Assembly (NCBI GenBank): GCA_019115985.1
Contig: DXCN01000049.1
Location: 1-45,135, forward strand
Direction: 5' to 3'
From: Candidatus Rothia avicola
Lineage (GTDB): Bacteria > Actinomycetota > Actinomycetes > Actinomycetales > Micrococcaceae
DNA length: 45,135 bases
Below the pieces are notes generated by a model. The model searched no databases, was not told where the DNA came from, and saw only the letters and a program-made list of their open reading frames with translations. The number at the start of each line of letters is the position of its first letter. Within the stretch, counting starts at the first letter, position 1. Made by a program: the position numbers and the translations under genes. Below are positions 25,375-31,806 of this stretch, piece by piece.

Positions 25375-26172
25375 GTGAAGCGCAACCCCCGCACCCGCCC
25401 CGCCCTCACCGACAGGCCCGTCTGCTGGCGTCCTGCCCTCGGAATACTGGCTCTTGCGCCCCTCCTGGCCGCCTGTGCCAGTGGCGGTGAAGCTCCAGCG
25501 CCGGCCCCGGCTCAGACCTCTGCCCCCGTTTCTACCTCTGCGTCCTCAAGCTCCCCGGTAGCCTCAACACCTGAGGCCCTTGAAGACACCTGCCTAGACC
25601 GCTGCACCCACTACGAAACCATTGAAGCTGCCCACCCGGCTCTCGGGCCGGTAGAGATACGTACCTACGGTTGGGACATGAACCCGGGGTCGGCCCCCTC
25701 CCAGATGCAGCTGGCCTACGCCGTTTATCAGGACGGCCAGCCTATCGGTTTCTACGAGGGCCTGGGCAATGCCTACGCCTTCATCACTACGCACACCGTG
25801 ATGGGCAACATGACCTGGAACCTTGCCAGCGGCTCCAACATCGACCGCTACGGCAACATCTACCTGGCAACGGATAGATCCGTGGTCATCCTAGCGCCCA
25901 CCGACGCCGGGTACAGCCAGGAGGGTACCCTGCCGTCCGCACCGGTAGAGAAACCCAGGTTCGAGATTCAGCCTTTCTTCGACGAGGCTGGTAAGCCCGC
26001 TGCCGGTCTGCACCTCGATGCGGACGGGGAAGCCTATCTTGTTCTAGGGCAGGACGACAGCGGAGAAGTGCGGCAGGTCAGCATTACTGGGCCGCTAGGG
26101 GAAGAGGGCTCGACCGTTTACACCAGTTGCGCCAGCACTGAGCCCCGCTGCGGTTTCATTGTTGACAGCTAG
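25375..26172 (+). CDS. Putative lipoprotein of unknown function
   Basis: A 265-residue exported protein. A basic N-terminus (VKRNPRTRP) leads to a hydrophobic core and lipobox LAAC with Cys near 34, then a short Ala/Pro/Ser linker. The mature domain has CLDRC (around 75) and later TSCASTEPRCGF near the end, so two disulfides are possible. Beta-rich segments such as QMQLAYAVYQDGQPIGFYEG and GNIYLATDRSVVIL suggest a sandwich or propeller-like fold. I know no family for it. GTG 25375 is preferred to the ATGs at 25366 and 25369, because AAGGAG (25360-25365) is nine bases away from the GTG but overlaps the ATGs. Confidence 0.7.
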   Translation: MKRNPRTRPALTDRPVCWRPALGILALAPLLAACASGGEAPAPAPAQTSAPVSTSASSSSPVASTPEALEDTCLDRCTHYETIEAAHPALGPVEIRTYGWDMNPGSAPSQMQLAYAVYQDGQPIGFYEGLGNAYAFITTHTVMGNMTWNLASGSNIDRYGNIYLATDRSVVILAPTDAGYSQEGTLPSAPVEKPRFEIQPFFDEAGKPAAGLHLDADGEAYLVLGQDDSGEVRQVSITGPLGEEGSTVYTSCASTEPRCGFIVDS

Positions 26173-26178
26173 GTTGTA

Positions 26179-26208
26179 CAGTGGGTGGGGTCAGCCCCAT
26201 CCACTGTG
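26179..26208 (+). terminator. Hairpin after the lipoprotein gene
   Basis: ACAGTGG and TGGGG pair with CCCCA and CCACTGT around a short loop with one mismatch. No T run follows, so its termination strength is unclear. The possible small gene at 26185 starts inside it. Confidence 0.45.
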
Positions 26209-26370
26209 CTGTATGAGCAGCTCACCGCCCTGGCTGAGGCCCAGACCCCTGGAACCTATGCGGCCGTCACCGAGCCGCTCGTGCTCCCCGGTGACGCCGC
26301 CTCTGCTGCGGTTGTCGCTTCGGTTGCCCTGGAGAGGGCTACCGAAGCCTTAGCCGCTCTTAGCGCTTAA
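26185..26370 (+). CDS. Possible small protein, 61 residues
   Basis: A short frame from GTG 26185 to 26370, or from GTG 26206 with fewer residues. The product is Ala/Leu-rich with two amphipathic helices (YEQLTALAEAQ and ALERATEALAALSA). It lacks a clear ribosome site, starts within a hairpin, and overlaps the 3' end of the convergent pyridoxal kinase by 11 bp. Codon choice at third positions is GC-rich like real genes, which is the only positive sign. Confidence 0.3.
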   Translation: MGSAPSTVLYEQLTALAEAQTPGTYAAVTEPLVLPGDAASAAVVASVALERATEALAALSA

Positions 26371-27223
26371 CCGCTACAGCCTCAAAGGTCTCAGCAGGTT
26401 CAACGTAGGCCTGCTGGGACTCAATCAGCTGCAGTTCACGCTGGCCCGAGGCCAGGGTGTTCTTCAGCAGTTCGTAGACGCTGGCGGTGGTGAGTTCCAG
26501 GGCTTCCTTCAGGCTCTTACCCGATGCGAAGTGAGAGGCAAACAGGGCCTGGGTAACGTCGCCTGAGCCGTTGGCCTTCATGGGTAGACGCGGGGTAGTA
26601 ATCAGCCAGGCCTCATCGCCCGAAACAGCCAGCATCTGGATTGAATCCTCGGGGGTTTCGGGGGTGTTCACGCTGGTCACCAGCACGGTCTGGGGGCCAA
26701 TCTTCTGGGCTGCCGCCACAGAATCGAGAACCTCATCCAGGGTCTTAGGGTCGGTACCGGTCACAAAGCCCAGCTCAAACTGGTTGGGGGTGATGATGTC
26801 GGCGTGCTGAATGACGCGGTCACGAATCAGCTCCTGCACCTCGGGGGAGACAAAGCAGCCGCTGGTGGCATTGCCTAACACCGGATCGCAGGAGTAGAGG
26901 ACATTCGGGTTGGCTGCGCGGGCCTTGGCAACGGCATCGAGGATGGCGTCACCGATGGAAGAGCCACCCTGGTAGCCAGAAATGACCAGGGCGGTGTCGG
27001 CCAGACCGCCGCGTTCTTCAATGCCGGTGACAATTTCGCGGACGTCGTCGCCCGAGATCAGCGGGCCGCGCCAGGCACCGTAGCCGGTGTGGTTTGAAAA
27101 GAGGACGGTGTTGACGGGCATGACCTCGTGGCCAAGGCGCTGCAGGGGAAAGACGGCGGCTGAATTACCTACATGGCCGTAGGCAACAGCGGACTGAATA
27201 GACAAAATACGCATAAATACCAT
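26360..27223 (-). CDS. pdxY: Pyridoxal kinase
   Basis: A 287-residue ribokinase-fold enzyme that phosphorylates pyridoxal in the vitamin B6 salvage pathway. RILSIQSAVAYGHVGNSAA (around 5-23) matches the PdxY N-terminus, with YGHVGN at the substrate site. NTVLFSNHTGYG follows at about 40. The anion-hole motif ANGSGDVTQALF (around 220-231) contains the catalytic Asp. ATG 27223 has GGAG nine bases upstream; an internal ATG at 27214 begins at MRILS and would also be acceptable. The longer reading frame to 27256 has no site. It converges with the lipoprotein gene and diverges from the reductase pseudogene. Confidence 0.92.
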   Translation of the reverse strand: MVFMRILSIQSAVAYGHVGNSAAVFPLQRLGHEVMPVNTVLFSNHTGYGAWRGPLISGDDVREIVTGIEERGGLADTALVISGYQGGSSIGDAILDAVAKARAANPNVLYSCDPVLGNATSGCFVSPEVQELIRDRVIQHADIITPNQFELGFVTGTDPKTLDEVLDSVAAAQKIGPQTVLVTSVNTPETPEDSIQMLAVSGDEAWLITTPRLPMKANGSGDVTQALFASHFASGKSLKEALELTTASVYELLKNTLASGQRELQLIESQQAYVEPAETFEAVAVKR

Positions 27224-27410
27224 TGTGGCACGCTCCAGGTGCCCCGCGGAACGCACGTTTCATTAGATGACAGATGGGCGTGGCCTAATAGCGCACCCTA
27301 GTGCACGACCTGTGACCCGCGCAAACAATTCACCCGAAGAGCTGTTGTGAAAGGAGCGCCATGGCACCCTCACCCGTGAGCTTGAAAAACTTTGGTGTTG
27401 GCTCGCCGTC

Positions 27411-27676
27411 CGCACCGCAACCCTGAGCCCCGAAGAACTCGAAGACAAGTACTTCATGCTGCGTGTGCGCATTGACTCCGGCCAGCTTACCACCGAGCAG
27501 ACCCGTGTGATCGGTGAAATATCCGAGAATTTGCCCGCGACACCGCTGATGTGACCGACTGCCAGAACGTGCAGCTACACTGGGTACAGGTAGAAGACGT
27601 ACCCGAAATCTGGCGCCGCCTGGCAGAGGTAGGGCTCGACACCACCGAAGCCTGCGGCGACGTAGGCCGCGTCGGG
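27411..27676 (+). pseudogene. Nitrite/sulfite reductase fragment, frameshifted
   Basis: One frame reads RTATLSPEELEDKYFMLRV, RIDSGQLTTEQ and RVIGEIS (from 27411). Then, after one missing base near 27523, a second frame gives FARDTADVTDCQNVQLHW, VEDVPEIWRRLAEVG and LDTTEACGD. This is the ferredoxin-like half-domain that begins ferredoxin-dependent nitrite and sulfite reductases; the RQNIQ element reads CQNVQ. Similarity stops at GDVGRVG near 27676, so the sirohaem/4Fe-4S domains are gone, as is the N-terminus. The family is inferred from pattern. The remnant implies loss of an assimilatory sulfite (or nitrite) reductase at this locus; an intact copy elsewhere is possible. Bases 27224-27410 show no gene. 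Confidence 0.75.
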
Positions 27677-27773
27677 CGCTCGCTCTGCTTGAGTGCATCA
27701 CCAGCGAATTGGGTTGGGATAAAAAATAAAAATGTAGTGACACGGGACACGTAGCTTGGTAGTCTGGCTGCAA

Positions 27774-27783
27774 TGTATATACA
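27774..27783. promoter_or_regulatory. Palindrome TGTATATACA upstream of the YjiH-family gene
   Basis: A perfect 10-bp palindrome, 23 bp before the ATG at 27807. It resembles GntR-type half-site arrangements, but no regulator gene is adjacent. It could be an operator between promoter and ribosome site. Confidence 0.35.
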
Positions 27784-27806
27784 ACCCTTTTGTTGTGGAG
27801 GTCACT

Positions 27807-29156
27807 ATGTCCATGCAGTCCTGGAGTCAGGAACCCACTGCTGCCATTGATACGGTGAGCCGACCTGGCGCAGGTAAAGACGCTGTCAAGCTTATTGTCT
27901 GCTCGGCGCTCGGCATTTTCATGTTCTTTATCCCCATCACTTATCAGGAAAAGACCAGCATTCCGCTGGACCATCTGGTAACTATCGTCAGATCCCTGCT
28001 CGGCCCGGTTGTTCCCTGGCTCCTTCTGGCGCTGATAGCTTTTGGCACCGCTCGCCCCTTTAGTCAGGGGACCTGGCGGGCCAGTACCACCAAAACGATT
28101 TTCGCCCTGCTGAACATCGTGGGTTTCATTGCCGCAATCCTGATGATGACCAGCCCGCCCAGTTGGCTTGATCAGCCCGGTGTCGGCCCCTTCCTCTGGG
28201 GCACTCTAGTAGGGTCGGTGGGTCTCATCGTGCCTATTGGTGCAATCTTCCTGGGCTTCCTCATCGGGTTCGGGCTCATGGAGTTTGTGGGGGTATTCGT
28301 TCGCCCCGTCATGAAACCCCTCTGGAAGACCCCGGGACGCTCAGCCGTGGACGCTGTTGCAAGCTTCGTCGGTTCCTACTCACTGGGCCTATTCTTGACC
28401 AACCGCGTCTATAAATCAGGCGGGTACACCGCCAAAGAGGCAGCCATTATTGCCGTAGGCTTCTCAACCGTCTCAGTTACCTTCATGGTGGTTGTAGCTA
28501 ATGCACTGAGCATCATGGACTACTGGCTGTTGTATTTCTTCACCAGCCTGGTTGTCACCTATCTGGTAACAGCTGTGTTGGTTCGTATTCCACCGCTCTC
28601 GCGTATACCCGATGAATACTACCCCGGTGTCACACCTCAGCCTGAAAAAGCTGTTGGCCGCGATAAGTTCAAGGTGGCCTGGGCTCAGGCTCGCGCCACC
28701 CTACAGGCATCGCCTGGAATCGCAGCGACCATGTGGCTCAACTTCAAGGACGGTCTGTTGATGGCTTCATCGGTTCTTCCCTCCATCATGTCGGTGGGGC
28801 TTATCGGTATTCTGCTGGGCCGCCACACTCCGCTCTTCGACTGGGTCGGCTGGCTGCTTTACCCCTTCACCTGGGTGGCTGGCATAGCAGACCCCGCCGG
28901 TGCCGGTAAAGCAGTTGCTCTGGGGTATGTCGAGATGTTCCTTCCCGCCTCGGCAATTGGGCCCGAAGCAGACCTCACCACCCGATTTATTATCGCTGTC
29001 GTCTGCGTATCGGCGGTCATCTTCCTCTCGGCAATGGTGCCCTCGATTCTGGCTACAGATATTCCCCTGAAGTTCTGGCAGCTGACGGTAATCTGGTTTG
29101 AACGTGTGGTTCTGTCGATTGTACTTACCGCACCGATTGCCCACCTGCTCCTGTAG
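27807..29156 (+). CDS. YjiH-family membrane protein (nucleoside-recognition/Gate domain)
   Basis: A 449-residue integral membrane protein with roughly ten hydrophobic helices. LIVCSALGIFMFFIPITYQEKTSIPLDHL (in segments, about 28-56) is the YjiH opening with its conserved FFIPI. The centre has FVGSYSLGLFLTNRVYKSGGYTAKEAAIIAVGFSTVSVTF-like segments, the Gate-domain signature with paired FxGSY and GFSTVS motifs. The second Gate repeat is near 300-420 (NFKDGLLMASSVLPSIMSVG and LFLPASAIG). Members are presumed transporters of unknown substrate. GGAGG lies five bases before ATG 27807; the longer frame to 27756 lacks a site. A terminator follows directly. Confidence 0.82.
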   Translation: MSMQSWSQEPTAAIDTVSRPGAGKDAVKLIVCSALGIFMFFIPITYQEKTSIPLDHLVTIVRSLLGPVVPWLLLALIAFGTARPFSQGTWRASTTKTIFALLNIVGFIAAILMMTSPPSWLDQPGVGPFLWGTLVGSVGLIVPIGAIFLGFLIGFGLMEFVGVFVRPVMKPLWKTPGRSAVDAVASFVGSYSLGLFLTNRVYKSGGYTAKEAAIIAVGFSTVSVTFMVVVANALSIMDYWLLYFFTSLVVTYLVTAVLVRIPPLSRIPDEYYPGVTPQPEKAVGRDKFKVAWAQARATLQASPGIAATMWLNFKDGLLMASSVLPSIMSVGLIGILLGRHTPLFDWVGWLLYPFTWVAGIADPAGAGKAVALGYVEMFLPASAIGPEADLTTRFIIAVVCVSAVIFLSAMVPSILATDIPLKFWQLTVIWFERVVLSIVLTAPIAHLLL

Positions 29157-29183
29157 CACCTGCATCAACCTTAGTATCAAAAA

Positions 29184-29222
29184 GCCCGCCCTACCTGTAT
29201 CAGGTGGGGCGGGCGTCCTTGC
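29184..29222 (+). terminator. Terminator after the YjiH-family gene
   Basis: A 14-bp stem with one mismatch (29184-29197 with 29201-29214) and a TAT loop, followed by GTCCTTG. It also lies at the 3' end of the convergent fusion gene. Confidence 0.8.
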
Positions 29223-29224
29223 GC

Positions 29225-29926
29225 CTAGTTCAGATGTAGGGTCATATCGTGCCAGATGGCACCGCCGTGGGTTGACTCTGAAACCCCGTCAAGCTCAAAG
29301 CCGAGTTTCTCATAGAAGCCAATCAGCTCCTTCTTGCAGGTAAGAATCACCCCTGCTCGATGCTGCTCACGGGCCTGTTCCACCAGCTGCTCAATCAGGG
29401 CGGACGCATACCCCCGGCCCCGGTAGGTCGGGCGGGTATTGATGCCAAACACCGTCTGGTAAGCCCCGTGTCGGGTATGGGCCTGGGGGCTCTCGTAGAG
29501 GTCATCGAAGATAACTGGGGAGTCGGTTACCAGTCCGTCGATAAAGGCAACAACTTCGCCGTCAGCTTCAAGTACCCAGAAGTGCTCCCCAAAAACCTCA
29601 AATCTAGCCCGCAGGTCGCTCTCACTCGCTGCTTCGGCCGCCGGGAAGCACTCGGCCTCAATGGCGGCCAGGGTGGGCAGGTCTTCCTGTTGTGCTTGGC
29701 GAATCTCAACACGGGCGTCCTGCTGGTGAGCGGCTGCCGCGTCAAGCTCCGCTAGCGGTTGGCCACCCACACCCCAGTTGGTGCGCGGCACCTCGTTCAG
29801 GACCACCCACACCGAGCTTTCCTTGGTACCCATCACCCGGGCATAGGTTCGGGTGAGTTCAGCAATCAGCTCGGCCTTTTTCTCATCAGACTGAGTAGAC
29901 GCGTATGAGACATTAATGAGGGGCAT
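29225..29926 (-). CDS. 4-oxalocrotonate tautomerase-GNAT acetyltransferase fusion
   Basis: The 233-residue protein has two unrelated domains in one frame. Residues 1-62 form a tautomerase-superfamily subunit: MPLINVSYAS puts the catalytic Pro right after the initiator Met, and VVLNEVPRTNWGVGG matches the 4-OT C-terminal hairpin. Residues about 72-233 form a GNAT acetyltransferase: motif A is NTRPTYRGRGYASALIEQL (around 165-183) with the R-x-x-G-x-G/A acetyl-CoA loop, and FYEKLGFE is the motif B end. A tautomerase monomer usually forms a hexamer, so the fusion could display several acetyltransferase domains. ATG start with GGAGAA upstream. No substrate can be named. The two halves look intact and share codon use, so this is not an assembly junction. 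Confidence 0.85.
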   Translation of the reverse strand: MPLINVSYASTQSDEKKAELIAELTRTYARVMGTKESSVWVVLNEVPRTNWGVGGQPLAELDAAAAHQQDARVEIRQAQQEDLPTLAAIEAECFPAAEAASESDLRARFEVFGEHFWVLEADGEVVAFIDGLVTDSPVIFDDLYESPQAHTRHGAYQTVFGINTRPTYRGRGYASALIEQLVEQAREQHRAGVILTCKKELIGFYEKLGFELDGVSESTHGGAIWHDMTLHLN

Positions 29927-29991
29927 GGTGTTCTCCTGGGTAGTTCTTGCCTCAAGTCTAGCGGCGTCTCAGGAGCGTGTTCATCTTGAGT

Positions 29992-30016
29992 GTCTACCAG
30001 ACTCTCATAGTGCTTA
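29992..30016 (+). repeat. Left inverted repeat of the DUF559 gene cassette
   Basis: A 25-nt sequence beginning GTCTACCAGACTCTCATAG. It matches, at 23 of 25 positions, the reverse complement of 31121-31145. The mismatches are at positions 4 and 17. It lies about 170 bp before the ATG of the gene. Confidence 0.8.
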
Positions 30017-30185
30017 GGTCTCAAATGGGCGGTGCAAGAATCTTGTGGACACTAAGCTCAGTAGCGTCATACTGCGTCACGGCTGCACCGTTTTAAACGC
30101 GCTCACCGTGCACTGGCGGGTACAGCGCTATCCACAGGAGGTGCCTATCTAGCGAAATTTGCCCGGCTCAGCGCACAATCTGACC

Positions 30186-31085
30186 ATGAAATCTCCAGAA
30201 GAAATTGCTTTGGCTGTGCAGACTACACAGGATTTATTCGCACGAGGCGTGAACAAGGACGCCCTCGCCCGCGCAATCGCTCGCGGCGAGTACCAGCGGC
30301 TTGGCTATGGAAGCTATATGGAAAGTAGCTTCCACTCTCAGCTTTACCCTAGTCAGCAGTATCTGGCTCGTGTCATCGGGTATGGCAGAAGCAAGCTCAA
30401 AACCTCGGTGCTATCCCACCATTCAGCGGCAGCGGTACACGGTATGTGGCTACTGCATATACCGACTGCTATCCATACAGTGGGTCAGGCACACGGCACC
30501 CCTTCACCGAGGGTTGTGCGGCATAGAAACAGCCGGTACGAAACCGGGAAAAGTTTGGGTGTGGATGTAACCGCACCGCTCGATACGGTTCTCCACTGCA
30601 TGAGAGTGATGAAATTCGAAGAGGCACTTGTGCTTGCGGATAGTTCTTTGCGGAAGATTGAGCACCAAAAACTGGCCCAGGCCTTACGGGGGCTGTCTGG
30701 GCGTGGTTCTGTGCAGGCTCGCATTATTGCAGATATCGTAAGCCCTCTCAGCGAGTCGCCGGGGGAGAGTTTACTGCGGCTTTTCTTGATGAGGTGTGGT
30801 TTGCCTCGGCCTGTTGAGCAGCACGTGATTGGGGTATATGGGCAGCAGTTCAGGGTGGATTTTGCCTGGCCAGATTTCAAGATCATCGTTGAGTTTGATG
30901 GGCAGATCAAATACACCCAGTTTGGTGAGCGTGAGGACGTTTTTGGGCGGCAGAACGAACGTGAGGCTCTCTTGCGGGGTCAGGGGTGGGATGTGGTTCG
31001 AGTAACGTGGGTTGAGCTTACCCGGCGTCCGCACGAGCTCAAAACCAAGATGGAGCTAGCTTTCAACCGTGCCCGCCGCCTCTAG
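30186..31085 (+). CDS. AbiEi-like winged-helix protein with C-terminal DUF559 nuclease-like domain
   Basis: A 299-residue protein. The first part has LFARGVNKDALARAIARGEYQRLGYG (in segments, about 16-42), the winged-helix shape of AbiEi/type IV antitoxin-like proteins (small actinobacterial group). The last 110 residues are a DUF559, Vsr-like PD-(D/E)xK domain: SPGESLLRLFLMRCGLPRP (around 189-207), then RVDFAWPDFKIIVEFDGQ (around 223-240), with the acidic residues in DF and EFDG placed for metal binding. The start is ATG 30186; no ribosome site is seen and an upstream TTG at 30159 is possible. Codons are more AT-rich than in the neighbours (ATA, TTA, CGA), which suggests transfer. No toxin partner lies adjacent. 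Near-identical 25-nt inverted repeats flank it. Confidence 0.75.
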   Translation: MKSPEEIALAVQTTQDLFARGVNKDALARAIARGEYQRLGYGSYMESSFHSQLYPSQQYLARVIGYGRSKLKTSVLSHHSAAAVHGMWLLHIPTAIHTVGQAHGTPSPRVVRHRNSRYETGKSLGVDVTAPLDTVLHCMRVMKFEEALVLADSSLRKIEHQKLAQALRGLSGRGSVQARIIADIVSPLSESPGESLLRLFLMRCGLPRPVEQHVIGVYGQQFRVDFAWPDFKIIVEFDGQIKYTQFGEREDVFGRQNEREALLRGQGWDVVRVTWVELTRRPHELKTKMELAFNRARRL

Positions 31086-31086
31086 G

Positions 31087-31101
31087 GTCCACCAGACTCT
31101 C
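31087..31101 (+). repeat. Third partial copy of the repeat (15 nt)
   Basis: GTCCACCAGACTCTC lies two bases after the stop codon. It is a perfect inverted match to 31131-31145, so a 15-bp stem with a 29-base loop can form. It could act as a terminator stem or protein-binding site. Confidence 0.7.
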
Positions 31102-31120
31102 GGAGTCTCCACCAGGGAAA

Positions 31121-31145
31121 TAAGCACTTTGAGAGTCTGGTGGAC
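31121..31145 (-). repeat. Right inverted repeat of the DUF559 gene cassette
   Basis: The reverse complement begins GTCCACCAGACTCTCAAAG and matches 29992-30016 at 23 of 25 positions. Its inner edge lies about 35 bp after the stop codon. Confidence 0.8.
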
Positions 31146-31377
31146 GCTCGCGGAATAGGGGAGGTGGGCGGACGCCGCCCGCAGGGAGCTGCGACCTGAA
31201 GGTGAGGGTAGGGGCGGGGGCAAGAATTGTAATTTAGGTTCCCCTGCTCACCCTGCCAGCTGGCGGCAATCCGCTATCTTGGGGCGGGGCGTCCGCATCT
31301 GCACTACATCTTGTGCTCACACGCCTGTAATTCACACCCCGTCCCGGCGGGCGCCTGCCAGAAAAGCAAAAAACCCG
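31146..31377. other. Non-coding stretch between the DUF559 cassette and the ileS promoter
   Basis: About 230 bp with no supported gene. It is GC-rich, carries two copies of the 9-mer GCGGACGCC or its complement (31168-31176, 31288-31296), and a short AT-rich patch (AATTGTAATTTAGG near 31225). No hairpin with a T run was seen. Confidence 0.5.
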
Positions 31378-31407
31378 TTAGACAGCCATCGCCCCTGCCC
31401 CTAAAAT
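31378..31407 (+). promoter_or_regulatory. Promoter of the ileS leader
   Basis: TTAGAC (31378-31383) and TAAAAT (31402-31407) are 18 bp apart. Transcription would begin just before the T-box Stem I. Confidence 0.6.
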
Positions 31408-31806
31408 AGGTAACAGTTGCAAAGACCCGGCCATCACCGGCGAGCAATCCGGAAGAACAGGTTATACCTGCACACCCCCGTAAATTCGTTGCGACGAGGG
31501 GAGTGCGCGGAATAGATATAACCCCAGTAGACCCGGACGGGTAAGCCCGAAACAGCTGTCATGAAGCGACTGATAACCGGTTCGACCCTGCGCTGGGCGC
31601 AATCTACCTCATCTCACGAGACGGTAGGTTGCCCCGGCGCAGACCCATGCCCGCCCGCACTTTTTCGGTGCGGCTCGGGGTGGGGTCGGGCCGGTTGACG
31701 TAAGCAAGGTGGTACCGCGCAGGTTCCTTACCCGTCGAGCGGACGGGGGAGGGCAGGCGTCCTTGCACCCCAAGTACTAGGCAGACAAGAACCTAAGGGC
31801 GCAACC
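31408..31806 (+). promoter_or_regulatory. T-box riboswitch for ileS, translational type
   Basis: The leader shows a short actinobacterial-type Stem I with specifier ATC (Ile) at 31433-31435, in the CCGGCCATCACCGG context. The T-box core AAGGTGGTACCGCG is at 31706-31719. Its bulge UGGU (31710-31713) can pair with the ACCA end of uncharged tRNA-Ile. The ribosome site AAGGG (31795-31799) lies in AAGGGCGC (31795-31802), which is fully complementary, with one G-U pair, to GCGTCCTT (31757-31764). That supports a sequester stem that hides the site when tRNA is charged. There is no T run, so control should be translational. It is the standard arrangement reported for actinobacterial ileS. Confidence 0.9.
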
